Shown here: piece after piece, positions 28,001 to 37,821 of the stretch
Layout: every line of letters starts with the position of its first letter
Numbering within the stretch: the stretch's first letter is position 1
Assembly (NCBI RefSeq): GCF_030253575.1
Contig: NC_080568.1
Location: forward strand, 12,337,001-12,401,000
Reading direction: 5' to 3'
Length of the DNA: 64,000 nucleotides
Origin: Rhododendron vialii
Taxonomy: Eukaryota > Streptophyta > Magnoliopsida > Ericales > Ericaceae
Position numbers and translations under genes: made by a program
The notes under the pieces: model-generated
Databases searched by the model: none
The model's input: the letters and a program-made list of their open reading frames with translations, nothing else
What the model was told of the DNA's origin: nothing

Positions 28001-28101
28001 TTCAACCACCGAACACTCCAAACAAGAAAAGCAAAAAGGAAGACCACAACTCAAGCACCTCAGCCTCCAGCCCAACAATCAACACCCCATCGGATAAATA
28101 A
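25096..28101 (+). CDS. Helitron RPA-like single-strand DNA-binding protein
   Basis: Exons 25096-25242, 25338-25608, 25673-25757, 25841-25965, 26040-26118, 26224-26356, 27402-27746 and 27829-28101 give 1458 nt (485 residues), all phases agreeing and no stops. The product resembles the large subunit of replication protein A: OB-fold-like regions in the first half, then a four-cysteine zinc-ribbon (CSICKK at the start, FWCNYCNQ at the end) and a last OB fold (FNVQITDPTGTIEA). The extreme C-terminus is a Ser/Thr/Lys tail. Plant Helitrons often carry such genes, presumably to coat the displaced strand. Intron 6 (26357-27401) is over 1 kb and shows no inserted ORF of note. Start at the first ATG, 13 bases after a GT-containing leader; an upstream start cannot be excluded. 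Confidence 0.85.
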
Positions 28102-28605
28102 ACACCTTCAACTAACTCCAAGTCTCCACAACCTTTTGGCATGAACAGCTGACAAATGAAGGGCTTTTGCTTTGTCTACCTGAAGTAAACTCTACCTTTT
28201 GCTATGTCTAATCCTTTGGCAATTGTATAAAAAATCCTCCAGCCAAAGTCATCTGACTAGCTGAATAACTTAAAACCGTTTGTTCAGCACAAAAACTTAT
28301 CCACTACCAACTTGTGCTGATACACTTGATCAAACTTATCCATATAACTTTTGCTATGATCAACAATAGCCATAATTTAAAAAAAATCCAAAACGCATCT
28401 ATACAACGGGCATGAATAACGTGCTTTGCACGTCGGCATGCACCTAGTTTATCCAAAAGAAGAACAAATTAATGAAAAAGAATTGAAAACGTAAAACAAA
28501 AAGGGTATTTACCCAATATCAACTATAAACCAAAGTAATCAATCACGTACCGGCAAGCGTACCGTTTTTCTCTATTGGAACGGTGCATACCGGTATCGGT
28601 ATATA
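28102..28605. other. Helitron 3' tail and flank
   Basis: AT-rich non-coding tail of the Helitron to 28447. The flank then contains CGGTAC/CCGGTATCGG words that reappear at 31770-31920 beyond the LTR palindrome, so the palindrome seems to sit inside another repeat. Confidence 0.45.
28419..28447 (+). other. Helitron 3' terminus (hairpin + CTAG)
   Basis: ACGTGC-TTT-GCACGT forms a perfect 6-bp stem with a 3-nt loop, 10 bases before the terminal CTAG. The next base outside is T. Confidence 0.92.
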
Positions 28606-31528
28606 TGTAGACACCCCAATCCGGGTCTCTAAGGTTCTTTAAATTCCCCGATGATGAAATAAAAGAAACAAAACTTTCAAGAGCTTGAACATGAATTCCC
28701 ACAACCCAAAAAGCCAAAAGGCCTAGAAAAGCCCAAAAGGCCCAGGACTGAACCTGAAACACCACACGAGATACTTCTACACTGCACGGTATAATGAAAT
28801 TCATTACACCGCACAAGGTCATGAGGTAAACAGCACGGCATTTTAAGGAAAGTTCTGACTGGCTCAGAAAGCTGTCGACCACACTTACTTGAGCCACAAC
28901 TCAAAGACGGCTTGGCAGGGAATAAAAGCCGGCCTGGAAGTCACCTCCCCTATTTACATTGATAATCCTTGGCATTTGTCTATAAATACACCCCTCATCT
29001 CAAGAGAGAGATTCCAGACACTCCATTTTCTTAGCCTTTAGTTCTTGAAATTCCCCTCTCACACCCACTTTCTCTCCAAAAGTCTAGAGAAAGTTATCAC
29101 TAACATTCTCTAGACATCCTTTTCTCTACCAAACATTCCCTCATTCTCTTCTTTTAAAGCTTAGTATTCTACTAAATTTTGGAGCCCTACCACTCCAACA
29201 CCTCAAAGCTCTTCAATCATCCGCACTCATTCATCCATATCTGCACTCATTAACACTTATTCATTCCTCGTTCAAAGCTCAAAACCAAAGGTAAAAGCAA
29301 GTTTCCTTGGGCCAAGTTCAACCTTGGCCCTGAGGAGACTTTCTCCAGTCATATTTGACCCTTTTGGTTAAGTACTGACTCAAAAACTATTTTCAGAAAC
29401 TAAAACCAGCTATTGTGCTGGACCCACTAAACCATGCGGTGTGATATTACACCATACGCTTTAGTGGGGTACCATACACGGTATTGTAATATATGTAGTT
29501 ATTTGTTCTGATTGTCTTGAACACATCCGTTTGCTGTTGGGTCTGTTAATATTGCTCAAATGTTGATACAGGTGTATTTCAAAATGTAGTTTATCTAAAA
29601 ATCATGTCTTTGGCTTGATAAAATAGGTTTTTATGATCATCCATGATGATCAAGTGCATCAAAAATTGTTTGGCAAATTGTTTTTCGATAAAAACAACAA
29701 CGAAGGTGTCCGGGCCTACGGTTTGTTTCGATACAAAGACATTCTCAAATAAATAAAGGGGTCACGACGTACGATGTTTTAAGTAACATCGCACGTTGTG
29801 GTTAATACACTGCGAGCATTTGAGCAATAATGATGGACTAACAACAGAGAAAGTGTACCGCACGGTATATCAGAAGATTGCACGACATAATATGGTATAC
29901 GTGTTGTGGGCTCCTCGATCAGCGCACCTGCGCGCGAGAGTAGCCACCCAAATTTTGGAGTTGGATGATCCGAGAAACTGAGAGTTTTGTTTGAACGAAA
30001 AGAAGGCTTTTGGTCTAGCGAAAAACGATCTTGGGTCCGGGGGCCATGTTACAAATGGGGAAGGTTTTATTGAAAAGCACTCCACTCGCCCGGTTAGAAT
30101 CGGTCACTAATAATAAGCACATAGGTCATGGGATTTAATATATTACGTTACCGTGCCTGTGGTACTTGCTGTACAGGGGATGATTATGGATGATGTACGG
30201 AAATAAAGTAACACATTATTTACAGACTGCCATGACCACAAACAACAGTACACGGTATATCATATTATGCCATGCGATCTTCTGATATACCGTGCAGTAC
30301 ACTTTCTCTATTGTTAGTCCATCATTATTGCTCAAATGCTCGCGCGGTGTATTAACCACAATGTGCAATGTTACTTAAAATCGCACGGCGTGACCCATTC
30401 CTTTATTTGAAAATGTCTTTGTATCGAAACAAACCGTAGGCCCGAACACCTTGTTGTTTTTATCGGAAAACAATTTGCAAAATACTTTTTGATGCACTTG
30501 ATCATCATGGATGATCATAAAAACCTATTTTATCAAGCCAAAGACATGGTTTTTGGATAACCACATTCTGAAATACACCTAAATCAACATCTGAGCAATA
30601 TTAACAGACCCAATAGCAAGCGGATGTGTTCAATACAATCAGAACAAATAACTACATATATTACAATACCGTGCATGGTACCCCACTAAAGCGTACGATG
30701 TAATATTACACCTCACGGTTTAGTGGGTCCAGCACAATAGCTGGTTTTAATTTTTGAAAATAGTTTTTGAGTCAGTACTTAACCAAAAGGGTCAAGTATG
30801 ATTGGAGAAAGTCCCCTCAAGGCCAAGGTTGAACTTGGCTGAAGAAAACTTGCTTTTACCTTTGGTTTTGAGCTTTGAGCGAGGAACGAATCGGTGTTAA
30901 TGAGTGCGGATATGGATGAATGAGTGTGAATGGTTGAAGAGCTTTGAGGTATTGGAGTGGTAGGGCTCCAAAGTTTAGTAGAATACTAAGCTTTGAAAGA
31001 AGAGAATGTGGGACTGTTTGGTAGAGAGAGGGATGCCTAGAGAATGTTAGTGATAACTTTCTCTAGACTTTTGGGGAGAAAGTGGGTGTGAGACGGAAAT
31101 TTCAAGAACTAAAGGCTAAGAAAATGGAGTGTCTGGAGTCTCTTTCTCTCGAGAGGAGGGGTGTATTTATATGCAAAGATAAAGGATTATCAATGCAAAT
31201 GGGGGAGGTGACTTTCAGGTTGGCTTTTATTCCCTGCCAAGCCGTTTTTGAGTTGTGGCTCAAGTGAGCATGGCTGACAGCTTTTTGAACCAGTCCGAAC
31301 TTTCCTTAAAATGTCGTGCAGTTTACCTTTTGACCTCGTGCGGTGTAATGAATTTCATTATACCGTGCGGTGTAGAAGTATCTCGTGTGGTGTTCTAGGT
31401 TCAGTCATGGGCCTTTTGGCTTTTTTGGTTGCAGGAATCCATATTCAAGCTCTTGAAGGTTTTATTTCCTTTATTTCATCATCGGGGAATTTAAAAAAAC
31501 CTTAGAGGCCCGAATTGGGGTGTCTACA
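28606..31528. mobile_element. Palindromic LTR element (two LTRs head to head in one insertion)
   Basis: Arms 28606-29911 (left) and 30228-31528 (right, inverted) are about 1.3 kb each and similar along their whole length, with a loop of about 316 bp. The outer ends are exact inverses (TGTAGACACCCCAA and TTGGGGTGTCTACA) and both abut ATATA (28601-28605, 31529-31533), a perfect 5-bp duplication as made by retroviral-type integrases. Each arm has LTR-like features: TG start and a TATAAATAC box (28981-28989 and, inverted, 31162-31171) followed by a pyrimidine-rich leader. The loop holds GGTCCGGGGGCCATGTTACA, wording that looks LTR-internal. No gag or pol. Both outer ends are the U3 side of the LTR, which normal integration does not give. 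Confidence 0.75.
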
Positions 31529-31533
31529 ATATA

Positions 31534-33040
31534 TCTCAGTACCATTCCGAATTAACGATAATATATATTTTATATATTTAAATATATGTACAAAAAAAAC
31601 TCCAAGTAGAGGTGTAAAATAAATTCTAAACTTTGTTATACATTAAAACTAGTTATAGTAACAAATTAAGATAATTAACATATTATAGACTCTCAATTTT
31701 GTTGAATTACCTTAAAATTTAAGCATTGTTTAAACAAAAGAACAAAATACACAAAAAAAATTGTCCGGCCGGTAAGCTCGGTACAAAGCCAATATCGTCT
31801 GGTACAGGCCAGTACGCTCGGTATCGACCGGTACAGGCCGATATTTGGGGCGGTATAGAATACCCATTCTTATGCACCGGTTTATGTCTGATACAAAACG
31901 TACCAGCCCCTATCGGTTGGAGATGCTCTAACATGAAATGTGTGTTTATTTATATTATCTTAGTCAAATATAATTGCACCATGCATTTATTATTTATATA
32001 CAGACACATTTATTATATCAATTATTTTATAATCACACATATACACAAACACTTTACACATATACTCGCATCTTTTCGTAGGTTCCACACACACTGGAGG
32101 TGTAGGTGGTGTGGGCCCCAATATGAATATGAATGGATCTGTGTAAGTGTTTGTGGCTGTAGAATGATTATTAGTATTATATAGTATGTGCAAACACAAA
32201 AGAAGATGAGGTGTTAAGTATCCGCAATGGCATAACCAAAAGTGTTAGGTTTTTAAAATTAACAAATATTAGTGCAAAATATGGCTCACAATGTTATAAT
32301 CAAACTTAACAACCTCCTTAGAAATAATCAAATTTTAGACTTTGGATAACCAAAACTAACAACCTTTTGAAAATAATCAAATTTAATGAACCTCACATTC
32401 TCAATCAAATGCACACATCATTACAAAAAAAAAAAAAACGTTCTATCTCTCCCCTTCCCCCCAGTTTTTCTTTTGCAATAATGTTTTCAAAAAAAAATAT
32501 TTACTTAAAACTTTTTTTTTAAAACTATTTTCCCCCAAAAATTATTTTTTAACTGTTTTTAAAAAACATTTTTACACAAAAAAAATTTTGTTATTTTTTT
32601 TGAAAAATATATATTTCAAAATATTTTCTTATATTAAAACTATTTTTTCAAAAACCATAATTACACAAAAGCTGCTTTTCTTAAAATTGTTTTAATTTTT
32701 TTAAAAAATTCAAAAAAAGTTCAAAAATTATTGTCTATTTCTAATAAATAGTTTTATTAGTCTCAAAATTATTTTTAGAAAAAACTATTTATATTTTCAC
32801 AGTTATTAGTTTTTTTGTAATCTAAAAAGGTAATGTGACAACTTTTGGTTATTCAATTTTGATTATGCCATTATGAACCTCTATATAGCTGACCTTAATA
32901 ATCTCTTAAATAGATAATCAAAAGCTGATGTGACAACTTTTTATTATTTATTTTTTATTATAGCATTGTGAATATACCCTTATGGTGGAGGTAGAATGTT
33001 GTCATGGGGTAAAGCTACACGTGGTTCACTATGAAAGTGG
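31534..33040. other. AT-rich interior of the 19.3-kb element, right side
   Basis: Contains CGGTA-rich DNA at 31770-31920, a MITE-like block at 32226-32980, and long A/T homopolymer tracts at 32420-32750. No coding region is supported. Confidence 0.5.
32226..32980. repeat. MITE-like inverted-repeat block
   Basis: The left side reads AATGGCATAACCAAAAGT. The right side near 32845-32875 reads TTTTGGTTATTC...GATTATGCCATT, its approximate inverse. A second weaker pair (CACAATGTTATAATCA near 32288 and TTATAGCATTGTGAA near 32956) suggests nested or doubled termini. Boundaries are approximate and no target duplication was identified. Confidence 0.45.
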
Positions 33041-33264
33041 TGTTTGGTTATAGTGGGAATAGGTTGTGGGAAGGGTAATCTTGTAATCTAACCATTAAAA
33101 GATGCTAACATCATTGCTTTCCGTTAAATATCTAACAAAAAGTTAAGTGAAGGTTTATTTGCATATTGTCAGGTAAAGTAAGGGAGGTTAGTGACATTTC
33201 AGAAATCTCAGGGGAGGTTTTTGTCTTTATTAGAAACCTCAAGGGAGGTCAGTGAAATTTTTCC
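33041..33264 (-). repeat. Right terminal inverted repeat of the 19.3-kb element
   Basis: Inverse of 13950-14165; see the 13950-33264 entry. Its outer end is followed directly by TAAACTTAA (33265-33273). Confidence 0.75.
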
Positions 33265-33604
33265 TAAACTTAAACTTAACTTAAATCGATGAGTTTTGTC
33301 CTTATTTGATTTTTTTTTGCATTTCCTAGTTTTGCGACAAACTTTTATAGTCTATTGAATCGTCTCGACGAAAGGAATTAGGAAAGTAAAATTTTGGCAC
33401 TTTTACCCAAGTATTTTGAGAAATAATCACTTTTTAGCGCAAAAAACAACTAATAAATGCTAAAAAAAATTCAAATAAGGACAAATTTTTCAAATTTAAG
33501 TTAAGTTCAAGGGAATGGGGTCAAAAGGCTTGCACCATGTCCAGTGTACAAGTCTTTTATGCATTGAAGTTTTGACACTAGCAAAAATAGTTTTAGGATT
33601 ATCA
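33265..33604. repeat. Foldback element F, right fragment
   Basis: Internal inverse pairing is seen: TTTTGTCCTTATTTGATTTT near 33295 pairs with AATTCAAATAAGGACAAA near 33470. The outer part (33505-33604) is the inverse of 13864-13949. Removing the 19.3-kb insertion restores one foldback of about 430 bp. Confidence 0.65.
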
Positions 33605-33879
33605 CTACCAATATTAAGGAGAAAGATATAGTACGCAGGGTATACCGTATGTCTATATTATGACAATTTGTGATTTTTATTTTGCCGATTTTTGGTTTTC
33701 TAATACATATTTATGACGCTAGTTACGACTTATACTTTAAAATTTACTTGTTGAACAGGTCATTAGCAGGTTACCCATAATTAAAAAATATTGTTATTAT
33801 GTAACCATAATTATTCATACCAGAATCCATAATACTTATATCCCAACCAAATATATGCGTACAATATCAAAAATTAAAT

Positions 33880-34375
33880 AATGCTATCCACAAATGTTAT
33901 AACAACATTATAAATTGGCATTATCTTATCACATTGAGTCGTACCAAAAACTCTTTAACTCGTATGATATTTCGTAACAAAATCAAAATATGTCGTACCT
34001 GAATCAACAATTGCTATACCCAAGCCAAAAATATTTGTAAAATACCACAAATTTTATAAAATAACCACAATTGTTACGACAATATCTAAATTTGTCATTT
34101 TATTACCACAACGCATCGTATCAAAAGAAAACATATATAAATACCACAAATTATATAACAAACCACATTGTTATGACAATACCATAAATTGACGTTTTCT
34201 TACCACAACATATCGTAACAAGGGAAATCGATTAAAATATTCAGAAATAAGACGAAAATATGTCGTACCATAATTAATAATAATTATACCTAAGAAAAAT
34301 ACATGTCTAAAAAACCACAAATTTAGTAACAATACCATACATTATTTTTACCTTAGCACAATGTGTTGTACAAAA
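33880..34375. repeat. Degenerate repeat cluster
   Basis: Four diverged copies of a unit of roughly 60 bp (CCACAA.T.TTA..ACAATA..ATAAATT..CATT...TACCACA....TCGTA) start near 33889, 34060, 34160 and 34313. Spacing is irregular, so this is probably decayed transposon DNA rather than a satellite. Confidence 0.45.
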
Positions 34376-35465
34376 TTTAAATTAAAAATAAAATTTAAAA
34401 TAAAATTATTTTTAATTTCCGTCGCATTATTTTTTAAAATTTTTAAAATTTTCACCATATTAACTTAATTTGCAATTCCATCCATATTATTTTTTTGAAA
34501 TTTTAATTTTTTACTATACAATACATCAAAAATTTAAACTAAAAATGAAATTTTCGCTCAAAATTTTCATCTAAGAAATTCACCAAAAAGTAAGTACTAT
34601 ACCCAATTTTTTTAATACAATTGCAATTTTCTCTCAAAATATTTCCCCAAATCAAATTCTCTCTCTAAAAAACTTAATCCAAAAAATCAAAATCCCTCCA
34701 TTTTTTCATGGATAAATGAGAGTTCACTAAAAAATTAATTTTTCAACTGTCTCGAGACAAGGATTTGAGAAACCTTTCAGATGAAATGGATTGAGTATGA
34801 TTGTCAAAAATATGACCAATTTTAACTTGAGTTTTGTTTTCTAATTTTTTGTTACGATGATCGATCTAAACCGTTAGGATATCAAGTCTTGCGATATTCA
34901 ACATTGTTACTAAAATCAAAGATTATCGGATATTGACAAGTACCTATCAGAAAACATTAAAATTTAATAATGTCATGTTGATAAAATTGGACTAAAAAAT
35001 TGATCATATCGAACAGTCTAACTTTATTGGTTTATTAAATTAGTTTTAAATTATTTTATTATTTTCATAATTTTAAAGTTAATAGTTTAGAAAGTAAAAA
35101 ATATATTCCTGAAAAACCCAATTTCTGATCCATCCAAATTGATATTGGACCGCATTTGAAAACCTATTAAAGATAGAAGAGAGAGAAAGTCAACAATAGA
35201 GTAAGTGATGACCGGTTAGACAGGTTGCCATTTTTTTAAATTAAAAAATTGAATGGTTAAGATTAAATTATCTCAAATCCAAGAGAATATATAGAGGGTG
35301 CAAACGGTATACACTTATTAAGAGGTGTGTACCATAGGTCTACCCCAATATTAATTTAGATATTGTGTGTGTATGTGTGTGTACATGAGGCCGATTCTAG
35401 ACATAAACATTTAATACAACTTTTGACACAAGATCACAACCATTGAAAATGAATGGCTGAGATTT

Positions 35466-35711
35466 GCCTTGTTTGGATTCAAACTTGGAAAAAAATACGC
35501 AACTCAAAAAACACTCATTACCCCCTACTTCCAATCATTATTCTCATTTATCTCTTCACTCATTATTCCTATCTCCAATCATTACTTTCATTTGTCTCTC
35601 TATCTCTTTCCACTCATTACTCCTATATCCAATTATTATCCTAATTTATCTCTCTACTCATTACCCCAGAAACCAAACTCAAAAAAACTCAAATTTGAAT
35701 CCGAACAAGGC
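35466..35711. mobile_element. MITE with 22-bp termini
   Basis: The left end GCCTTGTTTGGATTCAAACT and the right end GTTTGAATCCGAACAAGGC-like inverse match with two to three changes. The inside is CT-rich (ACTCATTA..CCTAT repeated). 246 bp, non-coding; no firm target duplication. Confidence 0.6.
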
Positions 35712-37821
35712 ATAAAACATTAAAGTTGTGCTCTCCCTCTCTGCTGTATTTGACAAACATTTTGGGTATTCTGGGGCCATTTTTGTAGGCGTAATTAATG
35801 CATCTGGTAAGGTAAAAAAACAGACAAAAAGAAAAGGGATTCATAATTGATGACTAAAGTATTCAATGAACTCTAAAATGTGAACGAAGTTGATCATTCA
35901 AATGAACGCTAAATGAAGTTGGAACAAGCCAAACCACATGGGATGCAGTTTCTCTCCAGACAAGAGGGAAGCCGTTTGCAAGAAGACAATTTACCAAGTT
36001 TTTCTATTTGACTTGTCAAAAAGGACATGCATGACAAATGCCAAAGGGATATGTATTAATTTTTGTGTCGAGCTTTTACATTGCAAAGAAGAATCCGAGA
36101 GGATCAAATTACAAAATCAATAGGGAGATTACAAAGGGAGGTCGGGTAATAGTAATACAACTATATTATTGCACACCCATTAGCTTTTGGATTACACCAG
36201 AAAAAGGAAAAATTAAGATTGTAAAGTGGTCTTGATTTCCCAGTTGACACTTGTTCGACAAGAGTGTGAGCATGCTGATGGCACTATCACAGTCGGATTC
36301 TATGGTATGATGGAGATGAGCTTTTCCTAGAATGCAGCTCTAGGGCATACAAACCTAATGGCCCAGGCCTCAGCAGCCAGGGTAGAACCCACCTTGACTC
36401 TTTTTTTATAATTTGTTCAAAGTTTAAATGAAAGGATATTTCAAAGGACATGAAGACTGTGACTTTTATGTAGAAAAAACTTGGAGAATCCGATGAATAT
36501 AGGACTATCCTACAAGGATTTGTGTATTGAAAGCCCCCCTCTCTTCTACTCCATTGTGCACTTCTATATAGTTTTGGCAATTAACTTTCCGTCTAACGTG
36601 GAGACATCCTGTGAGACCTTGAAATTTTATCTCGGAGCGGTATTCGACCGTTAATATTTACACGAAGAGAGGCTAATACAGGTTTAAGATGCTGACTTAT
36701 CATGCAATCTCATATGCAATTTCCCCTCTTTCTTATGGAGTACATTATTAATTGACTTCATATTGTTTTCTTTAAGTTCTACGAATTCTAATTCTTTATT
36801 TGTCTTCATGATGATTAATTGTGTATTTAATTTATTCATGCCGTAAATCCCCAAAATAGTACTCCGATTGACATGTAACAGATCCGATAGAGTCCCTGAC
36901 AACCACCACAAAGAATACGAAAAGCCACATTCCATTGCAGTTGAATTTCCCGAGCAGAAGTACGTTGCTAAGATTGGACATTACGATCCTCAAGAATTCA
37001 ATTATCTGGAGCATTCACCTGATTTATAAGCGCCAGCGGTGACATCACCATTGACCACAAGAGCACGTTTCAGAATTACAACAGTGAACTAAAATTACGG
37101 AATGGCGTTCGATTTCTCAAAAGTCTCTATTATAGCGTTCAAATGGTGGTCGTATCCTTAAAGTAGGAGATGCGGTTCCGGGTAAACATCCTAGCATTGG
37201 GAGCACTGGAGGAGCAAAAACAAAGACAACTCTGAAAGCAAAGCAGTTTTTGTTTTTTACTTCGAGCAAGCCAAACCATTAGAAAGCACAATCAGAGTCA
37301 TACCCCTTGATTTAGGTGCTGGAACAAAAAGGTCCTGAAGAATAGATGCAACTAATTGATAAAAAAAACCTTAGACCCTTCTCAATCCAATCGAACAAGG
37401 CTACCTGATCATTGGCTTTGTTGCTCAAAATCCTTGCATTCCTCTCAGCCAAATGTCATATAGATCATAGCCACCACCCACACAAAACATGGCACGAGTC
37501 ACATGACACAGACACAAGACACTCTAATACATTTCGATAAGATGGGGGAGACGACACATTTGGGACAAATTATGGAATATACTTGTGTATATTTATTGCA
37601 TACTGCATGTATCAATAAAGGTGAAACAACAATAGAAAAATTTTATGGGAAGAGAAGTAGTATGTCATTAAATAGATAAACATAAGAAGTGAAGTCCTTG
37701 TCAGAATAAATGTACCAAACATGATTAACATTGTAGTTAGTACTCCAGAAGTCCAGATGCAAATACTTCCTTAGATTACAGCAACAGTTCTTTTCATACT
37801 TTACTAGGATTAATTACTTAA

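Larger units (their letters stand above)
20092..28447 (+). mobile_element. Helitron, near-complete coding core (5' end not located)
   Basis: Encodes the two proteins usual for plant Helitrons, RepHel then RPA-like, in the same direction. It ends with the diagnostic 3' structure: a short GC hairpin at 28419-28433, then CTAG at 28444-28447 followed by T, as expected for insertion between A and T. Rolling-circle transposition follows from the HUH/two-tyrosine Rep domain. The leader extends upstream of 20092 by an unknown distance. Only one disabling change is visible in the coding regions, so the copy is relatively recent. Confidence 0.9.
13950..33264. mobile_element. Giant Mutator-like (MULE-type) insertion, 19.3 kb
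   Basis: Seen: inverted terminal repeats at 13950-14165 and 33041-33264, starting GGGTAAATTTCACTGACC and GGAAAAATTTCACTGACC. By hand I count about 12 differences over the first 109 positions, mostly transitions. A perfect 9-bp direct repeat TAAACTTAA abuts both ends (13941-13949, 33265-33273). The sequence outside both ends joins into a single foldback element. Known: a 9-bp duplication with long terminal inverted repeats is typical of Mutator-like elements. Inferred: the interval moved as one unit, or began as a smaller MULE that later gained nested elements (Helitron, LTR palindrome, MITE). The B3-like gene at 15404-16852 lies next to the left end and is the best candidate for original cargo. 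No MURA-type transposase was recognised, so it would be non-autonomous. The duplicated 9-mer is low-complexity, which weakens that single line of evidence. Confidence 0.65.
33605..37821. other. Intergenic, AT-rich, repeat-derived
   Basis: 33660-34380 has degenerate repeats of TACCACAA...ATTGTCAT words at irregular spacing. 34380-35300 is very AT-rich and featureless. A MITE lies at 35466-35711. A 61-codon open stretch at 36847-37029 follows a possible AG acceptor but is not recognised. 37440-37700 has no visible gene and leads into the 3' end of the response regulator. Confidence 0.45.

Noticed and set aside
28523-28904. Minus-strand ORFs in the left LTR arm, and 31082-31505 plus-strand ORFs in the right arm
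   Set aside because: They are mirror images of each other within the palindromic LTR and lie across its promoter; not independent genes.
33595-35350. 9-bp direct repeat CCAATATTA as a second transposon border
   Set aside because: The 9-mer is AT-rich and the adjacent ends do not form convincing inverted repeats.
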